A stretch of 36,469 nt of DNA from positions 1 through 36,469 of the forward strand of contig JAIXSA010000086.1 of NCBI GenBank assembly GCA_027484915.1, read 5' to 3'. Source of the stretch: Paracoccaceae bacterium. Lineage in GTDB: Bacteria; Pseudomonadota; Alphaproteobacteria; Rhodobacterales; Rhodobacteraceae. A program made the position numbers and the translations under genes. The stretch's first letter is position 1. Each line of letters opens with the position of its first letter. Positions 1 to 8,943 of the stretch are shown piece by piece. The notes under the pieces are model-generated. The model saw nothing but the letters and a program-made list of their open reading frames with translations, searched no databases and had not been told where the DNA came from.

Positions 1-1
1 A

Positions 2-1759
2 GAGGCACGCCATCACCATCAAGTATTCCCAGTCTATAAACGGGTTGATACTTGTGCCGCCGAATTTGCAACCAATACCGCGTATATGTATTCCACCTAC
101 GAACACCCCGCGATGGGCGACGTGGAATGCGAATCCCGCCCCTCCAAGGCCAAGAAAGTCGTCATCCTCGGCGGCGGCCCCAACCGCATCGGTCAGGGGA
201 TCGAGTTCGACTACTGCTGCTGCCACACCTGCTACGCGCTCACCGCCGCGGGCTATGAGACCATCATGGTCAACTGCAACCCCGAGACTGTCTCGACCGA
301 CTACGACACCTCCGACCGCCTCTATTTCGAGCCGCTGACCCTGGAACACGTCCTCGAAATCCTGCGGGTCGAACAGGAAAACGGCACCCTCCACGGCGTC
401 ATCGTCCAGTTCGGCGGCCAGACGCCCCTGAAACTCGCCAACGCGCTCCACGCCGAAGGCATCCCGATCCTCGGCACCACGCCCGACGCCATCGACCTTG
501 CCGAAGACCGTGAGCGGTTCCAGCAGCTTCTCCACAAGCTTGGCCTCAAGCAGCCGCACAACGGCACCGCCCGCAGCCGGGATGAAGCCTTCACCGTCGC
601 CAAAGACGTCGGCTACCCCCTCGTCATCCGCCCCTCCTTCGTCCTCGGCGGCCGCGCGATGGAGATCATCCGCGACGACGCCCAGCTCGAACGCTACATC
701 ACCACCGCCGTACAGGTTTCCGGCGACTCTCCCGTCCTCCTCGACAGCTACCTCTCCGGCGCGGTCGAGGTTGACGTAGATGCGCTAAGCGACGGTAAAG
801 CCGTGCATGTGGCTGGAATCATGGAACATATCGAGGAGGCCGGCGTCCACTCCGGCGACTCGGCCTGCTGCCTGCCGCCGCACCAGTTGTCGGCGGAAAC
901 GGTCGAAGAACTGAAACGCCAAACCGTCGTCATGGCCCGCGCCCTCAACGTCGTCGGCCTGATGAACGTGCAATTCGCGATCAAGGACGGCACGATCTAC
1001 GTCCTGGAAGTGAACCCCCGCGCCAGCCGCACCGTGCCCTTCGTCGCCAAGGCCACAGACTCTGCCATCGCCTCCATCGCCGCCCGCCTGATGGCCGGTG
1101 AGCCCCTGTCGAACTTCCCGATGCGCGCCCCCTACCCCGCTGGCGTCGGCCCCGACAGCCCGCTGCCCTTGGCCGACCCGCTGACCCTCGCCGACCCGAA
1201 CACGCCGTGGTTCAGCGTCAAAGAGGCCGTCCTCCCCTTCGCCCGCTTCCCCGGCGTCGACCCGGTCCTGGGGCCGGAAATGCGCTCCACCGGCGAGGTG
1301 ATGGGCTGGGACCGCACCTTCGCTTTGGCCTTCCTCAAGGCCCAGATGGGCGCAGGCACGATCCTGCCCGAAAAGGGTCGCGTCTTCCTGTCGGTCAAGG
1401 ACATGGACAAGACCCCCGCCCTCGCCGCCGCCGCCCGCGACCTTGTGGCGATGGGCTTCGTGATCGTCGCCACCAAGGGCACGGCGAAGTGGCTGGCCGA
1501 CCAGAGCATCCCGTCCGAGGCCGTCGCCAAGGTCTACGAAGGCCGCCCGAACATCGTCGACAGGCTGAAGAACAACGACATCGCCCTGGTGATGAACACG
1601 ACCGAGGGCACGCAGGCGGTGTCCGACAGCCGGGATATCCGGCGGGTCGCGCTGATGGACAAGATCCCGTATTTCACCACGGCTGCAGCGTCAGTGGCGG
1701 CGGTGGCCGCCATGAAGGCGCGGGGCGAGGGGTATGGAGTGCGGACGTTGCAGGGGTGA
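2..1759 (+). CDS. carB: Carbamoyl-phosphate synthase large subunit, C-terminal half (5' end outside window)
   Basis: This is the large subunit that makes carbamoyl phosphate from glutamine-derived ammonia, bicarbonate and two ATP for arginine and pyrimidine synthesis. The reading frame is open from base 2, where [13 protein letters not shown] is already recognisable, so the ATG at 86 is internal and not the start. About 585 of roughly 1,100 family residues are present: the end of the oligomerisation region, the whole second ATP-grasp domain ([10 protein letters not shown], then [18 protein letters not shown]), and the MGS-like allosteric domain over the last 130 residues ([12 protein letters not shown] to MNTTEG). 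The stop is TGA. The frame looks intact and codon use is strongly C-ending. The convergent gene begins its stop codon 7 bases later. Certain apart from the missing 5' half. Confidence 0.97.
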   Translation, partial: EARHHHQVFPVYKRVDTCAAEFATNTAYMYSTYEHPAMGDVECESRPSKAKKVVILGGGPNRIGQGIEFDYCCCHTCYALTAAGYETIMVNCNPETVSTDYDTSDRLYFEPLTLEHVLEILRVEQENGTLHGVIVQFGGQTPLKLANALHAEGIPILGTTPDAIDLAEDRERFQQLLHKLGLKQPHNGTARSRDEAFTVAKDVGYPLVIRPSFVLGGRAMEIIRDDAQLERYITTAVQVSGDSPVLLDSYLSGAVEVDVDALSDGKAVHVAGIMEHIEEAGVHSGDSACCLPPHQLSAETVEELKRQTVVMARALNVVGLMNVQFAIKDGTIYVLEVNPRASRTVPFVAKATDSAIASIAARLMAGEPLSNFPMRAPYPAGVGPDSPLPLADPLTLADPNTPWFSVKEAVLPFARFPGVDPVLGPEMRSTGEVMGWDRTFALAFLKAQMGAGTILPEKGRVFLSVKDMDKTPALAAAARDLVAMGFVIVATKGTAKWLADQSIPSEAVAKVYEGRPNIVDRLKNNDIALVMNTTEGTQAVSDSRDIRRVALMDKIPYFTTAAASVAAVAAMKARGEGYGVRTLQG

Positions 1760-1766
1760 GGGCTTG

Positions 1767-2582
1767 CTACCGTGGGGGGCCAAACACGTCGAACGGTAGC
1801 CCAGAACTCTCAAGCAGTTTGCCCGGAATATCGTCGTTCATGCGAAAGAGAATGTGCGGTAGTAGTGCAACGCGTTTCCTAACTTCGTTTGCCACATACG
1901 AAAGCCCGAACACGTTGGCAGTCGTTTGAATTACGTAGTATTCTCCAATTAAGAGCTCTTTCTCTCCGTATGTGCTTCCCTTCGCTGCTCTAAATATCAC
2001 CCCCTTCCCATTTACGTGGATCAAGCTAGGACGCCTATTCTGCGGTATATCTTGGTTGACGCTGTAATGCTCTCGAACCTTCGATGCGACTGACAACAGA
2101 TCGTCGCACTTGCTTGCATAGACTGCACACATCAGAAAATCTGAAATATCAAAATTCTGGATACCCGGGTTAACGTCTTTTGCTTGCGTTTGCATCTGAG
2201 GAATCTTCGAAAAGTCGTCCAATATACTTGACACATCAGTCAGTCTTATGGTCGACTTTATGGAAATAGCTGCGATCACACCATCAACTTGGCGGAAGGA
2301 TTTTCCACCATGGCTCTTCAAAAATGCATATCTTGGAGCTGACCCAGCAGAAACAATTAAATCAATCTGTCCTGACTCTAGGCCGTCACCGGAGAACAGG
2401 TAGCCACCACGTTCAACTTCACACCAATGCGGGACATGCTGTTCAAGAAAGCGCATATAGATGGCCTCCCTTGAGTCACCTATGTCGGATGCGTTGGGAA
2501 AGACGCTGGCGGCTTGGCTCTGGCCGGACAAGACAGCACCAATACTCTCAAAGTACTGAGCCAAGCGATCGAAGAACTGCAT
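1767..2582 (-). CDS. DUF6602-like protein with a PD-(D/E)XK-type layout
   Basis: A 271-residue protein of unknown function. The start is the ATG at 2582, about 10 bases after a GGGGGT-type ribosome site on the minus strand; the open frame continues upstream to 2774 only through palindromic non-coding DNA. The N-terminal third (SREAIYMRFLEQ, then SGQIDLIVSAG, then AAISIKSTI) matches the layout of DUF6602 proteins, which have a restriction-endonuclease-like pattern: a helix Glu, an Asp in a beta strand, and Lys in the next strand. The usual E-x-K is S-I-K here, so the catalytic Glu is absent or moved. Base composition is clearly lower in GC and codons are less C-ending than in flanking genes, which suggests transfer. 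It has no operon partner: carB converges on it and repeats lie upstream. The family assignment comes from memory of the pattern and is moderately sure; no function can be stated. Confidence 0.7.
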   Translation of the reverse strand: MQFFDRLAQYFESIGAVLSGQSQAASVFPNASDIGDSREAIYMRFLEQHVPHWCEVERGGYLFSGDGLESGQIDLIVSAGSAPRYAFLKSHGGKSFRQVDGVIAAISIKSTIRLTDVSSILDDFSKIPQMQTQAKDVNPGIQNFDISDFLMCAVYASKCDDLLSVASKVREHYSVNQDIPQNRRPSLIHVNGKGVIFRAAKGSTYGEKELLIGEYYVIQTTANVFGLSYVANEVRKRVALLPHILFRMNDDIPGKLLESSGLPFDVFGPPR

Positions 2583-2668
2583 TTGACCCCCAGTAAGTGA
2601 AATTGAACAATGCTGCATTCTATGCGCGTAGAAGATGGGCGCCAACCCACCTGAACAAAGAGTTTCTT

Positions 2669-2850
2669 GCCCGATTTGTCCCGCGACAAATCGGGCCGCG
2701 CCTGCCTGCCCCTGGCAGGCGCGTTTCCGCGCCCGCCCAGGCAGCCGCGCCCCGATTTCCAACCGTGCAGGCAAGCGGAAAGCCCCTTGCCTTCCGGCTT
2801 GCGCCTCCAGGCAATCGGGTCGGGCGACTGTCCACTGGACAGTCGCTTTT
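2669..2850. repeat. Mosaic of hairpins (intergenic repeat element)
   Basis: Successive self-complementary units are visible. GCCCGATTTGTC at 2669-2680 pairs with GACAAATCGGGC at 2685-2696, a perfect 12-bp stem with a 4-base loop. GCCTGCC at 2704-2710 pairs with GGCAGGC at 2714-2720. An imperfect GCAAGC/GCTTGC stem lies around 2772-2805. GCGACTGTCC at 2824-2833 pairs with GGACAGTCGC at 2837-2846. The regular arrangement suggests one dispersed element and not several chance hairpins; no second copy occurs in the window. Confidence 0.65.
2824..2850 (+). terminator. Possible rho-independent terminator (last hairpin of the mosaic)
   Basis: A perfect 10-bp stem (GCGACTGTCC / GGACAGTCGC) with an ACT loop is followed directly by TTTT on the plus strand. 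It could stop rightward transcripts before the SnoaL-like gene. The T-run is short and the hairpin belongs to a repeat element, so a terminator role is uncertain. Confidence 0.35.
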
Positions 2851-2875
2851 CCGACCCTCTAGGACCCATCCTGAC

Positions 2876-2943
2876 CTGTCATCCCCGCGACGGCGGGGAT
2901 CCAGTTGGCTCAGGATGGATCCCCGCCGTCGCGGGGATGACAG
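2876..2943. repeat. REP pair in inverted orientation (REPIN-like)
   Basis: Two 28-base arms, 2876-2903 and 2916-2943, are perfect reverse complements around a 12-base loop. Each arm also contains its own palindrome, ATCCCCGC-GACG-GCGGGGAT, an 8-bp stem with a 4-base loop. This is the classic structure of a mobilised REP doublet, and the CCCCGCGA/GCGGGGATCC core resembles REP families common in proteobacteria. No RAYT-type transposase gene is in the window. Confidence 0.85.
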
Positions 2944-3127
2944 CGGGGAATGGATCAACCAACCCTTAACAACCCCCTAACGCCCACACCCTACCCATTG
3001 GAATCCCTTGCGGCCCCCACCGCGCCGCGCGCGGCGCACCGCAAGGTCGCTTTCCGCCCCCACCCCGCCGCCTGCGTCTTCCCCCCGCCCCCGGCCCCCG
3101 CTACTCTCGCCGGGAAAGGAGACCCCC

Positions 3128-3538
3128 ATGACCCGCGAGACCGCCCTCTCCCTGATCCGCCGCTACTACGACGCCTTCAACGCCGGCGACCCCGAGGGGA
3201 TGCTCGCCTGCCTGACCGAGGACGTCGAGCACCGGGTGAACGAGGGCGGGCACCGGATCGGGAAGGCGAAGTTCCGGGAGTTCTGCGGCCACATGGGGGT
3301 CAGCTACCGGGAGCAGCTGCGCGACCTCACAATCTTCGCGACCGACGACGGCACCCGGGGGGCGGCCGAGTTCGTGGTCCACGGCGAGTATCTGAAGACC
3401 GACCCCGGCCTGCCCGAAGCGAAGGGCCAGAAATACATCCTCCCCGCCGGGGGGTTCTTCGAGGTCCGCCAGGGCCTCATCAGCCGCATCACCACCTTCT
3501 ACAACCTCAACGACTGGATCCGGCAGGTGAGCCAGTGA
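3128..3538 (+). CDS. SnoaL-like / ketosteroid-isomerase-related protein (NTF2 fold)
   Basis: A 136-residue single-domain protein of the NTF2-like superfamily. The start is set by AAAGGAG ending 7 bases before ATG 3128. Typical family features are the opening helix (LIRRYYDAFNAGD), then MLACLTEDVEH, and the paired strands ending in GGFFEVRQGLISRITTFYN. It fits the 'ketosteroid isomerase-related' group, whose members have no agreed reaction; some relatives are isomerases, cyclases or dehydratases acting on small hydrophobic molecules. Its stop overlaps the start of the acetyltransferase gene by 4 bases (GTGA), so the two are translated together and probably act in the same unknown process. Confidence 0.85.
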   Translation: MTRETALSLIRRYYDAFNAGDPEGMLACLTEDVEHRVNEGGHRIGKAKFREFCGHMGVSYREQLRDLTIFATDDGTRGAAEFVVHGEYLKTDPGLPEAKGQKYILPAGGFFEVRQGLISRITTFYNLNDWIRQVSQ

Positions 3539-4131
3539 ACATCGACGAGATCGACGTCCGCGTCCTGCGCGGTCCCGACCTGGAGGCCGCCCTCGACGGC
3601 GTCGCACAGCTGCGGATCACCGTCTTCCGGGACTGGCCCTACTTGTACGACGGCTCCCTCGAATACGAACGCGAATACCTTGCCACCTACCGCGACAACC
3701 CCGGCGCATTGCTGGTCGGGGCGTTCCATGACGGACAGCTGATCGGCGCCTCGACCTCCACCCCGATGGAGGACCACGCGCCAGAGTTCTCGGCGCCCTT
3801 CCGTGACCTTGGCCTGCAACCCGAAAGCATCCTCTACGGCGCCGAATCCGTGCTGCTGCGCCCCTACCGCGGCATCGGTCTTGGCCACCGCTTCATCGAC
3901 CTGCGTGAGGCCCACGCCCGCGACCTGGGCCGCACCCACGTCGCCTTCTGCTCGGTCATCCGGCCCGACGACCACCCGGCCCGCCCTGCCTCGGCCCGCA
4001 CCAACGACGCCTTCTGGCGCGGGCGGGGTTACGAGCCGCTGCCAGGCGTCGTCGCCCGCTTCAGCTGGAAAGACCTTGGCGACAGCATCGAGACGGAGAA
4101 GCCGCTGCAATTCTGGATGCGGCAGCTTTGA
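3535..4131 (+). CDS. GNAT-family N-acetyltransferase
   Basis: A 198-residue GNAT protein that would transfer acetyl from acetyl-CoA to an unknown amine. The GTG at 3535 overlaps the upstream TGA (GTGA), and the protein sequence becomes GNAT-like directly from VNIDEIDVRVLRG; the open frame upstream of it is only the shadow of the SnoaL-like gene. Motif A is visible as RPYRGIGLGHRF near residue 120, preceded by the strand YGAESVLL, and motif B-like sequence follows in NDAFWRGRGYEPLPG. No membrane segment is seen. It ends 6 bases before the convergent flavin reductase stop. Family certain, substrate unknown. Confidence 0.88.
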   Translation: MNIDEIDVRVLRGPDLEAALDGVAQLRITVFRDWPYLYDGSLEYEREYLATYRDNPGALLVGAFHDGQLIGASTSTPMEDHAPEFSAPFRDLGLQPESILYGAESVLLRPYRGIGLGHRFIDLREAHARDLGRTHVAFCSVIRPDDHPARPASARTNDAFWRGRGYEPLPGVVARFSWKDLGDSIETEKPLQFWMRQL

Positions 4132-4137
4132 TGTCGG

Positions 4138-4653
4138 TCACTTGACGTCAAGATGGATCGCCCGCCGGTAGGCCCGCTGGCCATAAAGCAGGGCTGACCC
4201 GTCGCCAGAAAGCCGGACGGCGCTTACCCTGCCGACGATGATGTGATGCGTCTCCCACAGAAGTGCGGTGGCGAGGCGGCATTCGAAACTGGCGGTGGAC
4301 CCCGCAAGCAGCGGCTGGCCGATGTCTCCGGCCGACCAGGTCACCCGATCAAAGCGCTCGGCGCGGTCCGACGTGCTGCGACCGGCAAAGAGGTTCGCGA
4401 CCTCCTGCTGATCCTCGGCCAAAAGGTTGGCGCAGAAGGCGCGGTTCTGCAGGATGGCGGTTGCCGCCGGGGATTGGCGGTTGATGCAGACCAGAAGCGA
4501 TGGCTGTTCCCCATCCGCCGAGACCGAGGTCAGCGAGGAGACCGTGACGCCCGCGCGCCCGCCTTCGCCGTCAGTGGTGGCGACGGCGACGAAGGTAGCC
4601 GCGCGGCTCATGCCTTCGACGAAGGCGGCGCGGAGATCGGCGAACTCAGGCAT
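4138..4653 (-). CDS. Flavin reductase family protein (FMN-binding split barrel)
   Basis: A 171-residue protein of the HpaC/RutF-like flavin reductase family, which reduces FMN or FAD with NAD(P)H and feeds reduced flavin to a partner monooxygenase. Supporting signs are the N-terminal helix with FVEGMSRAATFVAVATTDG, the flavin-phosphate strand region GVTVSSLTSVSADGEQPSLLV, the NRQSPAATAIL helix, and the C-terminal strand HHIIVGRVSAVRL. No monooxygenase partner lies next to it. It follows cueR on the same strand after 109 bases with no clear terminator, so read-through is possible. It may instead bind flavin in a different role. Confidence 0.87.
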   Translation of the reverse strand: MPEFADLRAAFVEGMSRAATFVAVATTDGEGGRAGVTVSSLTSVSADGEQPSLLVCINRQSPAATAILQNRAFCANLLAEDQQEVANLFAGRSTSDRAERFDRVTWSAGDIGQPLLAGSTASFECRLATALLWETHHIIVGRVSAVRLSGDGSALLYGQRAYRRAIHLDVK

Positions 4654-4762
4654 CGGATTTCCCGGGGTACAGGCTGCACAAGTGGACCGGCTGGTCCTTG
4701 TTCAGATATAAGCCTGTATCGGGCCGAGAAAATGGCGGGCTGATCTGACGGAGCCAGATTTT

Positions 4763-5188
4763 CTAGCGCGCCATGGCCGATAGGCCGGCAGAAGCCATGT
4801 GGCCCCCCAAATCATCCAGGATCGGGCAGTCGGGTCGCTGGTCCCCGGCGCAGGAATGGACAAGGTGTTGCAGGGCCGCCTTCATCTCCTGCATCTCGCG
4901 GATGCGCGCCTCGAGCGCCTGGACCTGGGCCTCGGCCAGGTGCTTGACGTCGGCGCTGGCCCGGCTGCGATCCCGCCACAGGGCAAGAAGATCGGCGACC
5001 TTTTCCATGGGGAAGCCAAGGTCCCGCGCCCGGCGGACGAAGCGCAGGATCTGCACTTCCTTCGGGCCGTAGGTCCGGTAACCCGAAGACGTCCTGCCCG
5101 CCGGAGGGATCAGCCCGGTTTCCTCATAGTAGCGGATCATCTTTGCGGACACGCCGCTTGCGGCGGCGGCTTCACCGATGTTCATCAT
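4763..5188 (-). CDS. cueR: Cu(I)-responsive MerR-family regulator CueR
   Basis: A 141-residue MerR-family activator that senses Cu(I) and switches on the copper exporter. The N-terminal winged helix is clear ([22 protein letters not shown], residues 2-22), followed by [16 protein letters not shown] and the long dimer helix. The metal loop has C113 and C121 with seven residues between, as in E. coli CueR (C112/C120). ATG 5188 overlaps the copA stop (ATGA); the second Met at 5185 is an alternative. Because it is the second gene after copA it should regulate its own synthesis through the copA promoter. The assignment is strong: Cys pair, neighbour and operator all agree. Confidence 0.93.
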   Translation of the reverse strand: MMNIGEAAAASGVSAKMIRYYEETGLIPPAGRTSSGYRTYGPKEVQILRFVRRARDLGFPMEKVADLLALWRDRSRASADVKHLAEAQVQALEARIREMQEMKAALQHLVHSCAGDQRPDCPILDDLGGHMASAGLSAMAR

Positions 5189-7623
5189 GCGCGTGCTCCA
5201 TAGCGTTTCAGCCGCAAGGCGTTGGTCAGGACGAAGACGGAGGACATTGCCATCGCCCCCGCCGCCAGGACCGGAGACAGGAGGATGCCGAAGGCCGGGT
5301 AAAGGACCCCTGCCGCCACCGGGATCAGCGCCGCGTTGTAGGCGAAGGCCCAGAACAGGTTCTGCCGGATGTTCCGCATCGTCGCCCGGCTGAGGCCGAT
5401 CGCATCCGCCAAGGCAGGCAGACGCCCCGAGATCAGCACCACATCCGCCGCCTCGATGGCGATGTCGGTGCCGGTGCCCATCGCGATGCCAACATCGGCT
5501 TCTGCCAGGGCAGGAGCGTCGTTGATCCCGTCACCCGCAAAGGCGAGCGCTCCCTCTGTCTTCAGCTTGCGGATCACCTCGACCTTGCCTTCCGGAGTGA
5601 CCTCGGCCACCACCTCGTCGATACCAAGATCCCGCGCGATGGCCTTGGCGGTACGCGCATTGTCGCCCGAAATCATCGCCAGCTTCAGCCCCATCGCCTT
5701 CATCGCGGCAATGGCGGCCGGAGTTGTCGGCTTCACTGTATCGGCCACCGCCAGCAGGGCCACCAGCTTGCCGTCCCGTGCCGCGTAGAGCGGGCTTTCG
5801 CCCCGGTCGGCCAGCCGCTCGGCCTCGGATTCGAAGGCCGTGATGTCGATGCCCCGCCTGCCCATCTCGCTCGCGGAGCCCAGGGCGATCTCTGCGTCCC
5901 CGACCCGGGCCGAAACGCCGTGGCCGGGCTTGGCGAGGAACTTCTCGACCTTGGGCAGCGCCAGCCCTTCGGCTGCGGCCACGATGGCGCGGGCGACGGG
6001 ATGTTCCGACTGCGCCTCGACCGCCGCAAGGACGGGCACGAGCGTTTCCTTCGTTTCGCCCGGCGCGGGCTGGAAGCTGGTCAGCACCGGCTTGCCTTCG
6101 GTCAGGGTGCCCGTCTTGTCGAAGGCGACAATTTGCACGCCCTGCAGCGCCTGCAACGCCTCGCCCTTGCGGAAGAGAACGCCCAGTTCCGCCCCCCGGC
6201 CCGTGCCGACCAGGATGGATACGGGCGTCGCCAGGCCCATCGCACAAGGACAGGCGATAATCAGGACCGCCACGGCATTCACCAGCGCCATCGGCAACGA
6301 CGGCGCCGGGCCAAGGATCAGCCAGACCAGGAAGGTCGCCACCGCCAGCCCCATCACCGCGGGTACGAACCACAATGTCACTTTGTCGACCAGCGCCTGG
6401 ATCGGCAGCTTGCCGCCCTGCGCCGCTTCGACCATCCGGATGATCCGCGACAGCATCGTATCGGCGCCGACTGCGACAGCTTCCATCACCAGCGCGCCGG
6501 TCTGGTTCACCGTGCCGCCGATCATCTTGTCGCCTGGATGCTTCTCGACCGGCAGGGGCTCACCGGTGACCATCGACTCGTCGATCCAGCTGGCACCCTC
6601 GGCCACCCGGCCGTCGACCGGCACGCGTTCCCCGGGCCGCAGTTCCAAAAGATCGCCGGGCCGCACTTCGGCCACCGGCACATCGCTGACGCCTTGCCCG
6701 CGCCGCAGGTGTGCGACGACGGGTTGCAGGCCGACCAGACGCTCGATGGCCCGCGATGAGCGGCCCTTGGCCCGCGCTTCCAGCAGCCGACCAAGCAGGA
6801 TCAACGTCACGATCACTGCGGCCGCCTCGAAGTAGACGACCACCGAACCAGGGGGAAGCAAACCGGGCAGGAAGGTCGCAAGCGTCGAATAGGCCCAAGC
6901 CGCACCCGACCCGATGGCGACCAGCGAGGACATGTCCGGCGCGCCCTTCAGGAGGGCCGGGATCCCCTTCAGGAAGAAGCGTCGTCCGGGCCCGGCCAGA
7001 ACCAGCGTGGTCAGCAGGAACTGGATCAGCCAGCTTGCGCCCTGGCCGATGGTCCCCAGGATGAAGTGGTGGAAGGCCGGAACCAGATGTGCGCCCATCT
7101 CAAGCACGAAGACCGGCAGGGTCAGGACGGCGGCCAGGATCAGGTCGCGCGTCAGGCCCTCGGCCTCGCGTTCGCGGCGTTCGGTCGGGGTCTCGGAGCC
7201 TGAAGAGGTGGCCATATGTGCCACGTACCCGGCACCCTTGATCGCCTGGATCAAGGCTGCGGGATCTACCGCACCTTCGATCCGGGCACTTTCCGTGGCG
7301 AGGTTCACATGGGCGAGGGTCACGCCCGGAACGGCTTTCAGCGCCCGTTCCACCCGTGCGACGCAGGATGCGCAGGTCATCCCTTCGATGGACAGTTCCT
7401 GCGTGCGGACGGGAACGTGGTAGCCCGCCTTCTCGACCGCACTGACAAGTGCGTCGGGCGGGGCTATGCCGGTGACCTCGGCCGTCTCGGTCGCCAGATT
7501 GACCGCAGCGGCGCTGACACCGGGAACGGCCTTCAGCGCACGTTCGACGCGACCGGCACAAGAGGCGCAGGTCATTCCGGTTATGTGCAGTGCAAGGGTG
7601 GTTTCGATGCGTGGGGCGGTCAT
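5185..7623 (-). CDS. copA: Cu(I)-exporting P1B-type ATPase CopA
   Basis: An 812-residue inner-membrane ATPase that pumps Cu(I) from the cytoplasm to the periplasm. Two N-terminal heavy-metal domains each carry GMTCASC (Cys 19/22 and 84/87). The membrane CPC motif is at 458-460 ([11 protein letters not shown]), the TGEP actuator motif near 353, the phosphorylated Asp at 502 in DKTGTLTEG, the SEHP motif of the nucleotide domain, and [10 protein letters not shown] before the last helices; the protein ends with [15 protein letters not shown], which includes the conserved M-x-x-S-S of copper pumps. AAGGAGG lies about 8 bases before ATG 7623. It is the first gene of the copA-cueR operon and no key residue is missing. 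Confidence 0.97.
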   Translation of the reverse strand: MTAPRIETTLALHITGMTCASCAGRVERALKAVPGVSAAAVNLATETAEVTGIAPPDALVSAVEKAGYHVPVRTQELSIEGMTCASCVARVERALKAVPGVTLAHVNLATESARIEGAVDPAALIQAIKGAGYVAHMATSSGSETPTERREREAEGLTRDLILAAVLTLPVFVLEMGAHLVPAFHHFILGTIGQGASWLIQFLLTTLVLAGPGRRFFLKGIPALLKGAPDMSSLVAIGSGAAWAYSTLATFLPGLLPPGSVVVYFEAAAVIVTLILLGRLLEARAKGRSSRAIERLVGLQPVVAHLRRGQGVSDVPVAEVRPGDLLELRPGERVPVDGRVAEGASWIDESMVTGEPLPVEKHPGDKMIGGTVNQTGALVMEAVAVGADTMLSRIIRMVEAAQGGKLPIQALVDKVTLWFVPAVMGLAVATFLVWLILGPAPSLPMALVNAVAVLIIACPCAMGLATPVSILVGTGRGAELGVLFRKGEALQALQGVQIVAFDKTGTLTEGKPVLTSFQPAPGETKETLVPVLAAVEAQSEHPVARAIVAAAEGLALPKVEKFLAKPGHGVSARVGDAEIALGSASEMGRRGIDITAFESEAERLADRGESPLYAARDGKLVALLAVADTVKPTTPAAIAAMKAMGLKLAMISGDNARTAKAIARDLGIDEVVAEVTPEGKVEVIRKLKTEGALAFAGDGINDAPALAEADVGIAMGTGTDIAIEAADVVLISGRLPALADAIGLSRATMRNIRQNLFWAFAYNAALIPVAAGVLYPAFGILLSPVLAAGAMAMSSVFVLTNALRLKRYGARA

Positions 7624-7657
7624 GGTCCGATCCTCCTTGATTGGTCGGGACCTCCTT

Positions 7658-7688
7658 CATATGGACCTTCCCATGATTGGAAGGTCAA
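7658..7688 (-). promoter_or_regulatory. CueR-type promoter/operator of copA
   Basis: On the minus strand, -35 TTGACC (7688-7683) and -10-like CATATG (7663-7658) are 19 bp apart, the over-long spacing typical of MerR-family promoters. Inside lies the perfect dyad ACCTTCC-N7-GGAAGGT (7685-7665), nearly the known E. coli CueR site. The copA ATG follows about 35 bases downstream. Confidence 0.93.
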
Positions 7689-7800
7689 GCCCCTTGGCGA
7701 TCTTTTTCTTGAATGCTGTCCGAAGCGGGCCAAGAAATCTGTTAAGTATATGTTTTTTATCACCTTTTCATAGATATCCCTAGCAACATCGACTGGCACA

Positions 7801-8943
7801 TCAATCGAGTGTTCTTCTGAACCGCATGAGTGCCAACCCGGCAAGCACCACGACAAACACCACCAGCGCCGCCATGTGCTGCGCCACGGCGGAGGCGTCA
7901 GCGCCCTTCAGCATGATCGCGCGGATCAGCCGCAGGAAATGCGTCAATGGCAGCGCCTCGCCCAAGACTTGAGCCCAGCCCGGCATGCCACGGAACGGGA
8001 ACATGAAGCCGGACAAAAGAAGCGAGGGCAGGAAGTAGAAGAAGGTCAGCTGCATCGCCTGCATCTGCGTCCGCGCCACGGTCGAGATCAGATAGCCCAG
8101 GATCACCAGCGCCAGCACGAACAGCCCCACCCCGGTCAGAAGGAGCGGCAGGCTTCCGATGAACGGGACCTGGAACAGAAGCTTCGCCACCGTCAGCACC
8201 ACCGCGACCTGAACACCTCCGACCGCAAAGTAGGGAAGGATCTTGCCCAGCATCACTTCGGGCGGAGTGACCGGCATGGCGAGGAGGTTCTCCATCGTCC
8301 CGCGCTCGATCTCGCGGGTGAGCGCCATCGAGGTCATCATCACCATCGTCATCTGCAGGATCACCCCCAGCAGGCCAGGGACGATGTTGTATTGGGTGAT
8401 GCCCTCGGGATTGTAGCGGCGGTGGACCGTGACCTGCAGTTGCGAGGCCGCCCGGGCCAGCGCCTCGACCTCGCCCCCGGTCTCGCGCAGAAGCGCGTCA
8501 GCAGCGACAGTGCCCAGCGTGGAAATCGCGCCCGAGGCGACAGCGGGATCAGTCGCATCCGCCTCGATCAGGATCTGCGGATGATCGCCCCGCATCACGC
8601 GGTGCCCCAGGTCGGACGGCACTGTGACGACAAAGCTTACATCCCCTCGCGCGATCAGGAACTCGGCTTCGGCCGCGGTGATGCCGACATGGGTGAAGCG
8701 GTAGTATCCCGTCGTCTCCAGCGCGCTGACCATCGCGCGGGTAAAGCGGTCCTGCGTCGGCGCGACCAGGGCCGAGGGCAGGCCCTTGGGGTCGCTGTTG
8801 ATGGCAAAGCCGAACAGCATCAGCTGCATCAGCGGCACACCGATCATCATCGCGAACGTGAGCCGGTCACGGCGCATCTGGATCACCTCCTTGGTGATCA
8901 GCGCCCAGAGGCGACCCAGCGAGAAGTAGCGGCCAAGCCTCAT
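7801..8943 (-). CDS. ABC-2 type transporter permease (YbhS/YbhR-like)
   Basis: A 380-residue ABC-2 exporter permease. It has the family layout: a first membrane helix near residues 27-47 (LTFAMMIGVPLMQLMLFGFA), a large extracytoplasmic loop of about 150 residues, then five helices from about 190 to the C terminus, with the cytoplasmic coupling segment REIERGTMENLLAMPV. ATG 8943 overlaps the ATPase stop (ATGA). The E. coli ybhGFSR system uses two permeases; only one is encoded here, so a homodimer is the simplest reading. The substrate is unknown; related systems export drugs or organic cations. Confidence 0.92.
   Translation of the reverse strand: MRLGRYFSLGRLWALITKEVIQMRRDRLTFAMMIGVPLMQLMLFGFAINSDPKGLPSALVAPTQDRFTRAMVSALETTGYYRFTHVGITAAEAEFLIARGDVSFVVTVPSDLGHRVMRGDHPQILIEADATDPAVASGAISTLGTVAADALLRETGGEVEALARAASQLQVTVHRRYNPEGITQYNIVPGLLGVILQMTMVMMTSMALTREIERGTMENLLAMPVTPPEVMLGKILPYFAVGGVQVAVVLTVAKLLFQVPFIGSLPLLLTGVGLFVLALVILGYLISTVARTQMQAMQLTFFYFLPSLLLSGFMFPFRGMPGWAQVLGEALPLTHFLRLIRAIMLKGADASAVAQHMAALVVFVVVLAGLALMRFRRTLD

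Larger units (their letters stand above)
2583..3127. other. Gene-free 545-base interval filled with palindromes
   Basis: No credible gene lies here. Open frames on both strands translate to Arg/Pro-rich low-complexity text, including the RRRGD-type peptides that come from REP palindromes. The interval holds a hairpin mosaic (2669-2850), a perfect REP pair (2876-2943), then a C-rich leader and the AAAGGAG ribosome site of the SnoaL-like gene. Confidence 0.8.

Noticed and set aside
2583-2774. Upstream extension of the DUF6602-like gene by 64 residues
   Set aside because: The extension reads through the hairpin mosaic and is Arg/Gly/Ala-rich; the ATG at 2582 has a ribosome site and begins family-like sequence.
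2620-2980. Several open frames with PRRRGD-type peptides
   Set aside because: These are translations of the REP palindrome on both strands, a known source of false genes.
5143-6759. A 538-codon open frame antisense to copA
   Set aside because: Arg/His/Gln-rich text typical of the complementary strand of a GC-rich gene; copA is complete with every motif.
7691-7800. Terminator for the ABC-2 export operon in the AT-rich gap
   Set aside because: T-rich bases are present but no stem precedes them on the minus strand.
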